Positions 1 through 8,300 of a DNA stretch of 64,000 nt are shown one piece after another; the stretch's first letter is position 1; each line of letters begins with the position of its first letter. The translations under genes and the position numbers were made by a program. The DNA is from Microbulbifer guangxiensis (lineage in GTDB: Bacteria; Pseudomonadota; Gammaproteobacteria; Pseudomonadales; Cellvibrionaceae). Where the stretch lies: positions 124,001 to 188,000 of the forward strand of contig NZ_JAJSAQ010000005.1 in assembly GCF_021729075.1 (NCBI RefSeq), given 5' to 3'. The notes below the pieces were generated by a model that had not been told where the DNA came from, did not search any database, and saw nothing but the letters and a program-made list of their open reading frames with translations.

Positions 1-3000
1 ACGCCTTTCGGCCGGCCGGTGGAACCCGAGGTATAGATGACATAAGCCAGGTCATCCCCGCTCGCCAGCGGCTGCAGGTTGCGGCAACGATCCCGGGCGA
101 GGATTTCATCCGGCTCGGGCGGCAGCAGTATTTCACCGCTGAAATCTGCGAAGCGCTCTTTCAGCTCCTGCGAGGTAATCAGGAACCCTGCACCGGAATC
201 CTCCAGCATGTAGTCCAGGCGCTCCGGTGGGAAATGTGGATCCAGTGGCACATAGGCGCCACCGGCTTTCCACACCGCCAGCAGAGCGGTGACCATGGCG
301 ATATCCCGATCGATACAGACCGCCACCAGCTCCCCGGGGTTCAGCCCCTGGTCGATCAGGTCGCGCGCCAGGGTATTGGCCAACCGGTTGAGCGCGCTGT
401 AGGTGAGCTGCTCCGCACCGGCGATCACGGCGATGTCTTCCGGCTGGTGGGTCGCCATGCGCTCGAACAGCTGCGCAGTGGTTTCCTGCACCGGCAGCGT
501 GCGAGCGGTCCGTTGCGCCTGTTCGCGCAACCGGCCACGTTCGGTGATGCCAATCAGCGGCAGCTCGGCCACGGGTTGGTCGGGCATCCCGACCGCCCCC
601 TCGAGCAGGCGGATGAAGTGCTGTGACATCCGCTCGATGGTGTCCCGCTCGAACCGGGCCCGGCGGTATTCAATGCTGCACGCCACTTCATCGGATTTTT
701 CCAACACAGACAGCGTCAGGTCGAATTTGGATCCGCCGCTATGAATCTCCAGAGGCTTGACCCTCAGCCCGGGGATCGACCAGGGGTCCCCATCCATCTG
801 CCGGTGAATGAACAGGTGCTGGAACAGTGGCGCTGTCCCGCCGCGACGATCCGGGTTCAGGTCGGCCACCACCCGTTCGAAGGGCACCTGGTCATTGGAG
901 AAAGCATCAATGGTGGTTCCACGCACACGTGACAGCAGGTCGCGGAAGCTCGGGGTATCGGCAAAGTCGGTGCGTAACACCAGGGTGTTGATGAACAGCC
1001 CGATCATGCCCTCGGTCTGGGTCAACGGGCGGCGCCCGGTTGGGGTACCGACGAGGATATCGTCCTGGCCGGAGTAGCGGTGTAGCAGCAATTGCCAGAC
1101 CGCCAGCAAGACCATGAAACCGGTCACCGACTCCTGTTTTGCCAGTGTTTTTGCCGCCGCCCACAGGGCAACTGGCACCTTGAAGCGCACCAGTCCGCCG
1201 CTAAAATCCGGCTTGTCAGTGGGTGGGTGGTCAGCCGGCAGGTCGAGGGTTTCCGGCGCGCCGGACAGCTGGTCGCGCCAGAATGCCAGCTGCTGCTCTA
1301 CCTGCGGGCTTTGAGCCAGGTGCTGCTCCCACTGGGCGTAATCGGCGAACTGGAAGTCCAGCGGCGGCATGGTCAGTGCGCGCCCTTCGCTGAATGCCGC
1401 ATAGCTTTTCGCCAGCTCGTGGAAAAAGATCGCGGACGACCAGATGTTATCGTAAATGATGTGGTTGAAGACCAGCGCCAACACCGCTGCCCGGTCCCCG
1501 ACACGTACCAGGGTACTGCGGAACAGGGGTCCACTGGCGAGGTCCTGGCGCTCTTCCAGCAGGCCGCGGCAGATCTGCATGGCCCGCTTGGCACGCTCGG
1601 TTTTTGCCAGCGCGCGCAGGTCGATCACATTCAGCCGGTACTCCGCGGCGGGCAGGATTTCCTGACGCGGCCCCTCGTCGTCACTGGGGAAACGGCTGCG
1701 CAGGATCGCATGGCGCCCGACCGCCTGGCCGATTGCCTGCTCCAGGGCCGCCAGGTTCAGCTCCCCCTCCAGGTACACCGTGTTGGAGATGTTGTAGGCG
1801 GCACCGCCACCGTAGAGCTGGTCGGCCAGCCACATTCTCATCTGCGCCGATGACAGCGGCAGGCGGACGTCTTCCGCGACATGACTGAGCTGGGGGAGGG
1901 CGTCCTCTTCTTCCAGTGTCGGTGCCGCTTCGATGGCAGCCGCCAGCTCCTTGAGATCCCGCGCTTCAAAAATCGCCCGCACGGAGAGATCCGCGGAGAA
2001 ATGTTCGCGAATACGGGCCAGCAGCTGCATGGCGCGCAGGGAGTGCCCTCCCAGATCGAAGAAATTCTGGTTAATGCCGATTTCGTCGCGGTCGAGGACC
2101 TCCTGACAGAAGGCGACCAATCTGGTTTCAATCGGCCCCTGCGGTGGCTCGCGCGTTTCAGTGGTAAGAATATTTCCCTCGGCCGGGGCCGGCAGGGCAT
2201 TGCGATCCACTTTGTTGTTGGGCGTCTTCGGCAGTTCGTCGAGGCTGACGACCACCGTGGGGATCATGTAGTAGGTGAGCCGGTCGGCAAGATAATTGCG
2301 CAGGGCCTGCACCGTCACCAGTTCACCTTCTGCCGGCACGATATAGGCCACCAGCTGAGTCTCGCCGCCGATTTCACGGGCTACCACCACTGCCTCGTCA
2401 ATGGCCGGGTGATCGATCAGGTGTGCCTCAACCTCGCTCACTTCAACACGGAAGCCGCGGATTTTCACCTGGAAATCCTTGCGACCGCGGTGGCGCAGCA
2501 AGCCATCCTCTTCCATCTGGCCGAGATCACCGGTGCGGTAGATGCGGACTTCCGGATCGTCCGGATCACGACTGAAGGATTTTTCCGTGGCCTCCGGGTT
2601 TTTCCAGTAACCCAGCGCCACATAGCGACTGCGCACGGCGATCTCTCCTACTTCCCCCACCGGTACTTCCAGGCCTTCTTCGTCGAGCAGCAAAACGTCC
2701 ACGCCCTCGACGGGATAGCCAATGGGTACCACCTCCTCTTCGATCTCGGTGTGTTCGTCAATGGGGAAATAGCGCATGGTGCCGGTCTCAGTGGAGCCGA
2801 GACCAGTATAAAAAGCAATTTTTCGCGAGAAGACTTTCCTGGCCAGTTCCACATCGCTGGTCAGTACCCGCTCACCACCAAAGATCACCAGGCGGATATC
2901 GAACACGTCAGCGGGACCGCTGTATGCCCGGGCGAATTCACGGAAAACCGATGCCACCGAGTGGTAGATGGTGATGCGGCGCGACCGGAGCCAGCCAGCG

Positions 3001-3740
3001 AGCTTTTCGACCCCATCGGACCGGAAATCGTAGGGGAACAGCGAGGCCCCGTTCAGCAGCGCTCCAAAGATGCAGTACACGGAGGCAATCACACTGCAGG
3101 AATAAAACAGGGTCATGCGATCCTGAGGAATCACCCGCTGCAGGTTCGTGCGACGCATGCAACCATGCAGTACATTGCGCTGGTTCTGCACCACCCCCTT
3201 GGGACGACCGGTCGAACCCGAGGTGTAAATGATGTAGGCCAGCGCGTCGGGGGAAATATCGAACTCCAGGTTTTCACCGCTGGTGCTCTCTGGTATGCCG
3301 TCCAGGTCCAGGATGCGCGGGTTGTCACCTGCCAGGCTGGTCGCTGCCTCCCGGTGCTGGCTGTTGGTGACCAGCAGCACAGCACCGGACTCGCGGTAGA
3401 TATGCTGGTTTCGTTCGGCAGGAAATTCCGGATCGATGGGGACATAGGCATGTCCGCACTTCAATACCGCAAGGATGGCGGCAATGTTCTGGATACCCTT
3501 CTCCATGAACACGGCAATACGCGCAGGCTCCTCGGCCGGTATTACCGTGAGGATATTCCTCGCCATGCGGTTGGCGAGCTGGTTCAGTGCCCCGTAAGTG
3601 ATGGATGAGTTGGCATCGGTCATTGCCAGTCGGCCGCCATAGAGAAGGGCGATCTTCTCAAAGCGATCCGCAATCGATTGCTCCGTTTCCCCCAGCGTAA
3701 AACGGGAAAAATTCGCGGAGAGGTGCTCGACGATATTCAT
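1..3740 (-). CDS. Nonribosomal peptide synthetase, loading A-PCP then C-A (3' end cut by window)
   Basis: About 1,246 residues are visible; the gene runs off the left edge inside its second adenylation domain. Order from the N-terminus: adenylation (about 1-530, with YTSGSTGRPKG core, YRTGDL, and NKVDR near the end), carrier domain (GGHSLR, Ser567 for phosphopantetheine), condensation (about 600-1040, motif NHIIYDN at 759-765), then a second A domain broken at its YTSGSTGRPKG core. Starting directly with A-PCP marks it as a loading subunit. In A1 the stretch that normally reads FDxSVWE is SVIASVYC, so the Asp that binds the alpha-amino group is Ile218; the starter may lack an alpha-amine (inference). 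The catalytic second His (760) and Asp764 of the C domain are present. The ATG at 3738-3740 overlaps the stop of the upstream methyltransferase gene as ATGA, implying translational coupling. The product is unknown. Confidence 0.95.
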   Translation of the reverse strand, partial: MNIVEHLSANFSRFTLGETEQSIADRFEKIALLYGGRLAMTDANSSITYGALNQLANRMARNILTVIPAEEPARIAVFMEKGIQNIAAILAVLKCGHAYVPIDPEFPAERNQHIYRESGAVLLVTNSQHREAATSLAGDNPRILDLDGIPESTSGENLEFDISPDALAYIIYTSGSTGRPKGVVQNQRNVLHGCMRRTNLQRVIPQDRMTLFYSCSVIASVYCIFGALLNGASLFPYDFRSDGVEKLAGWLRSRRITIYHSVASVFREFARAYSGPADVFDIRLVIFGGERVLTSDVELARKVFSRKIAFYTGLGSTETGTMRYFPIDEHTEIEEEVVPIGYPVEGVDVLLLDEEGLEVPVGEVGEIAVRSRYVALGYWKNPEATEKSFSRDPDDPEVRIYRTGDLGQMEEDGLLRHRGRKDFQVKIRGFRVEVSEVEAHLIDHPAIDEAVVVAREIGGETQLVAYIVPAEGELVTVQALRNYLADRLTYYMIPTVVVSLDELPKTPNNKVDRNALPAPAEGNILTTETREPPQGPIETRLVAFCQEVLDRDEIGINQNFFDLGGHSLRAMQLLARIREHFSADLSVRAIFEARDLKELAAAIEAAPTLEEEDALPQLSHVAEDVRLPLSSAQMRMWLADQLYGGGAAYNISNTVYLEGELNLAALEQAIGQAVGRHAILRSRFPSDDEGPRQEILPAAEYRLNVIDLRALAKTERAKRAMQICRGLLEERQDLASGPLFRSTLVRVGDRAAVLALVFNHIIYDNIWSSAIFFHELAKSYAAFSEGRALTMPPLDFQFADYAQWEQHLAQSPQVEQQLAFWRDQLSGAPETLDLPADHPPTDKPDFSGGLVRFKVPVALWAAAKTLAKQESVTGFMVLLAVWQLLLHRYSGQDDILVGTPTGRRPLTQTEGMIGLFINTLVLRTDFADTPSFRDLLSRVRGTTIDAFSNDQVPFERVVADLNPDRRGGTAPLFQHLFIHRQMDGDPWSIPGLRVKPLEIHSGGSKFDLTLSVLEKSDEVACSIEYRRARFERDTIERMSQHFIRLLEGAVGMPDQPVAELPLIGITERGRLREQAQRTARTLPVQETTAQLFERMATHQPEDIAVIAGAEQLTYSALNRLANTLARDLIDQGLNPGELVAVCIDRDIAMVTALLAVWKAGGAYVPLDPHFPPERLDYMLEDSGAGFLITSQELKERFADFSGEILLPPEPDEILARDRCRNLQPLASGDDLAYVIYTSGSTGRPKG

Positions 3741-4546
3741 ACTCTTGCCTTGCTGTAAATCGTGCAGTGTTCCCGGATCCACTCCCTGGAGCGGTTGCTG
3801 AACGGTTTTCTCCCCCAGTACGCCGCAGCCCATCCGTTACCGCGGTCCACCCGCGCATCGTTGTGGATTTCCTCGATCAGGTACTCCAGCGGATCGAGGT
3901 AGAATTTCTTGGTGAGCTTGACCCGCATGTCGACGTCCATACCGTTGATGAACAGTGCGGATCCCGGGCGCAGGGCCAGGTTGAGGTTGGCAAAAGCGCG
4001 GCGGGCACTGGCGGGCGGGAGGTGGAAAAGCACATTCTGGGCGAATACCAGGTCCACCTTCCCGAGGCTTTCGATAAAGGCCCTGTCGAGCATATCCCCG
4101 ACCGCAAAGGTCATATGGGACATCAGGGATGGTTTGACCCGGTAGCCCTCTTCCGTCTGGTCGAAGGTTTCGGCGACGAAGGTCTCCGTGACGAATGGCC
4201 CCTGGTACACCTCCTCGCGGGAATAGAGTGGGCTCTGGGCCCGCTCGATCACTTCGGGCACGATGTCGTAGGCACGGATTTCAAATTCCATGTCCGGAAA
4301 GTTTTTTTTCAGCACAGAGGCGAGCGAGATAGGTTCTGCACCACTGCAGCAACCGAACACCAATACCTGCAAGGGCCCGTCCCGGCGGGCGCGGATGCGT
4401 GGCACGATCTTCTCCACCAGTGCCCGGTACTGATTGGGAAAACGATAGAACTGTGTGTAAACCCGGTTTTCGCGTGGCGCGGTTTTTACCACCCACCAGT
4501 GCTTGAGGTGACGCAGTAACGTCTTGATGCGCGATGACTCTTCCAT
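3737..4546 (-). CDS. CheR-like SAM-dependent methyltransferase, NRPS-associated
   Basis: This 269-residue protein has a Rossmann-type methyltransferase core: a glycine loop (VFGCCSGAEPISLA, about residues 63-76), an acidic strand end (RAYDIVP), and FAQNVLFHLPP followed by ALRPGSALFING, which is the CheR pattern. It lacks the N-terminal helical domain of chemotaxis CheR, so a role on receptors is unlikely. It sits immediately upstream of the NRPS with overlapping stop and start, so methylation of the peptide or of its starter unit is the simplest inference. The start is preceded by a GGAAG-type ribosome site. The substrate atom (O, N or carboxylate) cannot be told from the sequence. Confidence 0.8.
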   Translation of the reverse strand: MEESSRIKTLLRHLKHWWVVKTAPRENRVYTQFYRFPNQYRALVEKIVPRIRARRDGPLQVLVFGCCSGAEPISLASVLKKNFPDMEFEIRAYDIVPEVIERAQSPLYSREEVYQGPFVTETFVAETFDQTEEGYRVKPSLMSHMTFAVGDMLDRAFIESLGKVDLVFAQNVLFHLPPASARRAFANLNLALRPGSALFINGMDVDMRVKLTKKFYLDPLEYLIEEIHNDARVDRGNGWAAAYWGRKPFSNRSREWIREHCTIYSKARV

Positions 4547-4797
4547 GAAACTTCCGCGAGGTTATCTAATTAGAAAAAAATCTGTCTTATCGTGCAGGGC
4601 AGGCATTATCCCGGGTGCAATGCCCGGTTTAGCACTAGTGAAACAGCCCGCAAGCAAACCGGTGCCACTCCGGAGCATTGCACTCCGGGAATTGGAACCC
4701 GACCGGTGCCGCAGTTCTCACGCCTACCACAGCGCAAAAAATTATAGGCACTGGCCGCAGTTCTTCCGGTCAGCTGAATGAAATGCCGGACAATTAT

Positions 4798-5676
4798 TCA
4801 GCGGGGGATCTGCCGCTCGATGACTTCGGCAGCTTGTTCGGAAATTCCGAGCTTTTCCGCAAGTGAGTTCATGTAGCGGCTCTCAGCTGCATTGTCCTCA
4901 TTGATGGTCATGGCAGAGACGAGGTAGAGATTGAATGCGGTGGCGGGATCCTGCACTTTGCTGACCATCGACTCGATATCCACCGGGCGGGTCAGCAGTT
5001 CACGCAGCTCGTCCAGGTCTGATGGATCCAGCTGATCCTGCAGGGAGGCGACAATGTTCTGTTGCTCCTGCTCGTCGATGCGACCGTCGGCCTGCGCCGC
5101 TGCGATCATTGCCTGTAGCATCAAATCCGCCTGCTCCTCGCCGCGAGCATCCGGCTCGGTAAACTGGAACAGGCCTGCACCCCACTGTCCCGGGGATTGG
5201 GGCTGGCCGCCACCCTGACCCCCGGCTCCAGCGGACTGGCCGAACTTGCCGCCATTGCGGGCAAAGATCTGCCCGAGGATATCCGCCAGTACCCCCCCGG
5301 GCTGACCACCGGGCTTGGCGCCACCGGGTGCAGCACCGCCGGATTGCTGTTGCATCTGCTCGAAGATGCGCCGGGCGATTTCGGCAAAGACACCAATCCC
5401 GCCAGCAGCTGCGGCACCGCCTGGAATCGACCCGGTCATGCCACCTGCGCCAGGTGCCGCGGTACCACCTGCGGCGCTACCTGCGGGCCCGAGCTTGCCA
5501 AAAATGTCATCCAGGCTGGCGCTGTCCGGCTGCACACCGCGCTGCGTGGGAGGCGGTACGCGGGAGAAATCCGGTGGCGGCACATCCGGCTGCGGATTGG
5601 CCTGCTGACGCTTTTTCTTGTTCAGCATCGACATTCCGGCGCCGATCAATGCACCGAGCAACAACTTCTTGTTCAT
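4798..5676 (-). CDS. DUF533 (YebE-like, TerB-fold) inner membrane-associated protein
   Basis: The 292-residue product begins MNKKLLLGALIGAGMS, then has a long low-complexity Gly/Pro/Ala/Gln linker (about 25-170) and a C-terminal helical TerB/DUF533 domain (about 180-292) with the typical AAAQADGRIDEQE segment. DUF533 proteins such as E. coli YebE are uncharacterised envelope-associated proteins. An upstream in-frame ATG at 5772 would add 32 residues, but the ATG at 5674-5676 has a good AGGGAG ribosome site and gives the family N-terminus, so it was preferred. It is divergent from the antiporter gene at 5900. The DNA of the linker is repetitive and GC-rich. Confidence 0.85.
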   Translation of the reverse strand: MNKKLLLGALIGAGMSMLNKKKRQQANPQPDVPPPDFSRVPPPTQRGVQPDSASLDDIFGKLGPAGSAAGGTAAPGAGGMTGSIPGGAAAAGGIGVFAEIARRIFEQMQQQSGGAAPGGAKPGGQPGGVLADILGQIFARNGGKFGQSAGAGGQGGGQPQSPGQWGAGLFQFTEPDARGEEQADLMLQAMIAAAQADGRIDEQEQQNIVASLQDQLDPSDLDELRELLTRPVDIESMVSKVQDPATAFNLYLVSAMTINEDNAAESRYMNSLAEKLGISEQAAEVIERQIPR

Positions 5677-5899
5677 GGCGACTCCCTGGAGCGTTTGTGG
5701 TTTGCTGAAACTGTAGAACAGCGACCGGCGATTCCGTATTCCGTCATTTCTCCCTCGCGAACGCTTTTCCATTTGTGGTCAATCAGTACAATCCCCCCTC
5801 GGCAGTACCGGCCACCAGCGGCCGCAGGCTAGACTTCCGGAGCACGGCGGATGGTCCTGCACTGGCACCATCACGCACCTGAACAACCAAGGACATCCC

Positions 5900-6886
5900 A
5901 TGCTGTTATCCCTCGCTGCCATCATCGTCGGCTTTGCATTGCTGGTCTGGAGTGCCGACCGCTTCGTCGAGGGCGCCGCCGCCACTGCCAATCACGCCGG
6001 CATGCCGCCACTGCTGATCGGTATGGTGATCGTCGGTTTTGGCACTTCGGCACCGGAGATGGTGGTTTCCGCCATGGCGGCCCTGGACGGCAGCCCCGGG
6101 CTGGCCATCGGCAACGCCTACGGTTCCAATATTGCCAACACCGGCCTGATTCTCGGCCTGACGGCGGTATTCGTTCCCCTGGCGGTGCATTCGAAGATCG
6201 TGCGCAAGGAACTGCCACTGCTGCTCGCCATCAGCTGCCTGACCGGTGCCTTCCTCTGGAACCACGAACTCGCCCGCTGGGAGTCACTGGTATTGCTGGC
6301 AGGATTCTTCGGCCTGATTGTGTGGACCATCATCTCCGCGCTGCGCGGCAAGGGGGATGTAGCGGAAGCTGAAATCGAGAGTGAGCTCGAGGCGCATGCG
6401 ATGCCACTGGGGCGCGCATTGTTCTGGCTGGTCGCCGGGCTCGCACTACTGCTGGTGAGCTCGCGTTTACTGGTATGGGGAGCGGTGAATGTGGCCGAGG
6501 CCCTCGGGGTCAGCGACCTGATCATCGGCCTGACCATCGTCGCCCTGGGCACTTCACTGCCCGAGCTGGCGGCGACCATCATCGCCGCCCGCAAAGGAGA
6601 GCACGACATTGCCATCGGCAACGTGGTCGGCTCGAATATGTTCAACCTGCTGGCGGTAGTGGGCATCGCCGGTGCCATTGCGCCCATGTCGGACGTGCCG
6701 GCGGAAGTGATTACCCGGGACTGGCCCATGGTGGTCGGCCTGACCGTGGCACTGTTCGTGTTTGCCTACGGGTTCCGCGGTCGGCAGGGACGCATCAACC
6801 GGTTCGAGGGCGCCATATTACTCGGCGCCTACCTGGCCTACACCGGTTACCTGATCCACCAGATCACCGGCGCCTCTGCCGGCTGA
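5900..6886 (+). CDS. Calcium/sodium antiporter, CaCA family (YrbG-like)
   Basis: The 328-residue integral membrane protein has about ten hydrophobic segments arranged as two homologous halves. The two alpha-repeats that form the ion sites are clear: GFGTSAPEMVVSAMAAL with GNAYGSNIANTG (about residues 43-83), and ALGTSLPELAATI with GNVVGSNMFNLL (about 214-251). This is the YrbG/CaCA signature, exchanging Na+ or H+ for Ca2+ across the inner membrane. It stands alone, divergent from the DUF533 gene and convergent with cbpM 17 bases further on. Confidence 0.95.
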   Translation: MLLSLAAIIVGFALLVWSADRFVEGAAATANHAGMPPLLIGMVIVGFGTSAPEMVVSAMAALDGSPGLAIGNAYGSNIANTGLILGLTAVFVPLAVHSKIVRKELPLLLAISCLTGAFLWNHELARWESLVLLAGFFGLIVWTIISALRGKGDVAEAEIESELEAHAMPLGRALFWLVAGLALLLVSSRLLVWGAVNVAEALGVSDLIIGLTIVALGTSLPELAATIIAARKGEHDIAIGNVVGSNMFNLLAVVGIAGAIAPMSDVPAEVITRDWPMVVGLTVALFVFAYGFRGRQGRINRFEGAILLGAYLAYTGYLIHQITGASAG

Positions 6887-6903
6887 CGCGCGCGTACCGG
6901 CAG

Positions 6904-7224
6904 TCAGCGCTCCCGCTCCAGGCGCTGCAGGCGAGCGCGCAGCCGCTCGATTTCCTCCAGCAGTTCCACTGCCAGGGCTGCACCGGCAAGGTTGACGCCC
7001 AGATCCCGCTTCAGCGTTCTCACCCGACGCACGCGGCGGATGCACACGGCGCTGAAGTGCCACTGGGCCGGTTGCTCCTGCGCCGGCTCGATCACACCCT
7101 CCTCTACCAGCGCCATGATCTCCTCCGCCGGGAGCTGACAGGCGCGACAGAGTTCACTCAGGGTCAGGAGGCGCTCCTCGTCGAGCAGCGTTCCACTCAC
7201 CTCTGCTGCGTGCTTGCGTACCAT
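6904..7224 (-). CDS. cbpM: Chaperone modulator CbpM
   Basis: The 106-residue product matches the CbpM family, small MerR-like proteins that bind the J-domain of CbpA and inhibit its co-chaperone activity. A helix-turn-helix-like region (LTLSELCRACQLPAEEIMALVEEGVIEP, positions about 21-48; quoted in pieces LTLSELCRACQ and LPAEEIMALVEE) is followed by a hydrophobic/helical tail (LLEEIERLRARLQRLE). It starts two bases after the cbpA stop in the same direction, the usual cbpA-cbpM operon. Confidence 0.9.
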   Translation of the reverse strand: MVRKHAAEVSGTLLDEERLLTLSELCRACQLPAEEIMALVEEGVIEPAQEQPAQWHFSAVCIRRVRRVRTLKRDLGVNLAGAALAVELLEEIERLRARLQRLERER

Positions 7225-7226
7225 GG

Positions 7227-8180
7227 TCAGCCTCCCAGTCCGCTGCGGGGATTGAAGTCAAAGGCCTCTCTGAAGGCCTGGTAGGCAGCCTTCTCTGCCT
7301 CGGTGGATGCCGGCGGCGCAACCAGTTTCAGCACGACAAAAAGATCGCCCGGTTCCCGCGCGGGAATCCCGCGCCCCCGCAAGCGCAACTTACCCCCGCT
7401 TTGGCTGTTTGCCGGAATCGTGAGGTGCACCTGCCCCTCCGGTGTAGGCACCTGGATTCTGGCGCCAAGGGCGGCCTCCCAGGGGGCCACCGGCAGGGTC
7501 AGGTAAACGGTCTTGCCGTCCACTTCATAGAGCGGATGCGGGTTGAAGGTAATCTCGAGATAGAGATCGCCGGGCTTGCCCTCGCCGATACCCGGCTGGC
7601 CCTGCCCCGCCAAGCGGATCTGCTGCCCCTCGGTGACACCTTTCGGGATTTTCACATTCAGTTTGCGCTCCCGCACCCGGGGACGGCCGTCCTCACCGAG
7701 CTCGGAATACTTCAGGGTAATCTGGCGGGTCGCACCGCGGTAACTGTCTTCCAGGTCGATGGCGATCCTGGCGTGTGTGTTCTCCCCCTGGGCGTGATAC
7801 TGCCGCCGCTGTCCACCGCCAAAGCCGTGGGCGAAGCCGGCGCGCCCGAACAGGCTCTCGAAGAAATCGCTGAACGCCTCCGGATCCGCCTCGGTGTAAC
7901 CACCGCCGTGAAACTCGAAGCCCTGGTCCCAGTTGGGGGGCGGGCGGAAATCCTGACCGGCCCGGTAGCCACTGCCCAGCTGGTCGTAGGCCGCGCGCTT
8001 TTCCGGGTCCTTAAGCACCTCGTAAGCTTCACTGACTTCCTTGAAGCGATCCTCGGCGCCCTCCTCCTTGCTCACATCGGGATGGTACTTGCGCGCCAGC
8101 TTGCGGTAGGCGCGCTTGATCTCATCCTGCTTGGCATCCCGCTGCAGGCCGAGGATCTGATAGTAATCCTTGTATTCCAT
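7227..8180 (-). CDS. cbpA: Curved DNA-binding protein / DnaJ-class co-chaperone CbpA
   Basis: The 317-residue protein has a J-domain (1-70) with the HPD motif at 33-35, a Gly/Phe-rich linker (about 75-130), and two beta-barrel client-binding domains typical of CbpA/DjlA-type class II J-proteins; there is no zinc-finger cysteine block, which distinguishes it from DnaJ. It stimulates DnaK and can bind curved DNA. The open frame extends further upstream, but MEYKDYYQILG is the conserved family start. It is co-transcribed with cbpM and divergent from the NAMPT gene, separated by 120 bases. Confidence 0.93.
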   Translation of the reverse strand: MEYKDYYQILGLQRDAKQDEIKRAYRKLARKYHPDVSKEEGAEDRFKEVSEAYEVLKDPEKRAAYDQLGSGYRAGQDFRPPPNWDQGFEFHGGGYTEADPEAFSDFFESLFGRAGFAHGFGGGQRRQYHAQGENTHARIAIDLEDSYRGATRQITLKYSELGEDGRPRVRERKLNVKIPKGVTEGQQIRLAGQGQPGIGEGKPGDLYLEITFNPHPLYEVDGKTVYLTLPVAPWEAALGARIQVPTPEGQVHLTIPANSQSGGKLRLRGRGIPAREPGDLFVVLKLVAPPASTEAEKAAYQAFREAFDFNPRSGLGG

Positions 8181-8300
8181 AAGGGGGCTCTGCTCCGACA
8201 AAACCATCTGCCTCGGGTTGAGAGTATGGCCTCTGCCGCAGACATCAAGCCCGGATACAAATGAAGCGGCTTTGCCAGCATGGCCGCCTAAGCTTGCTGC

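Noticed and set aside
1881-3608. 575-codon open frame on the + strand antisense to the NRPS
   Set aside because: It is a by-product of high GC in the opposite strand, where NRPS motifs are unbroken; its own translation shows no family pattern.
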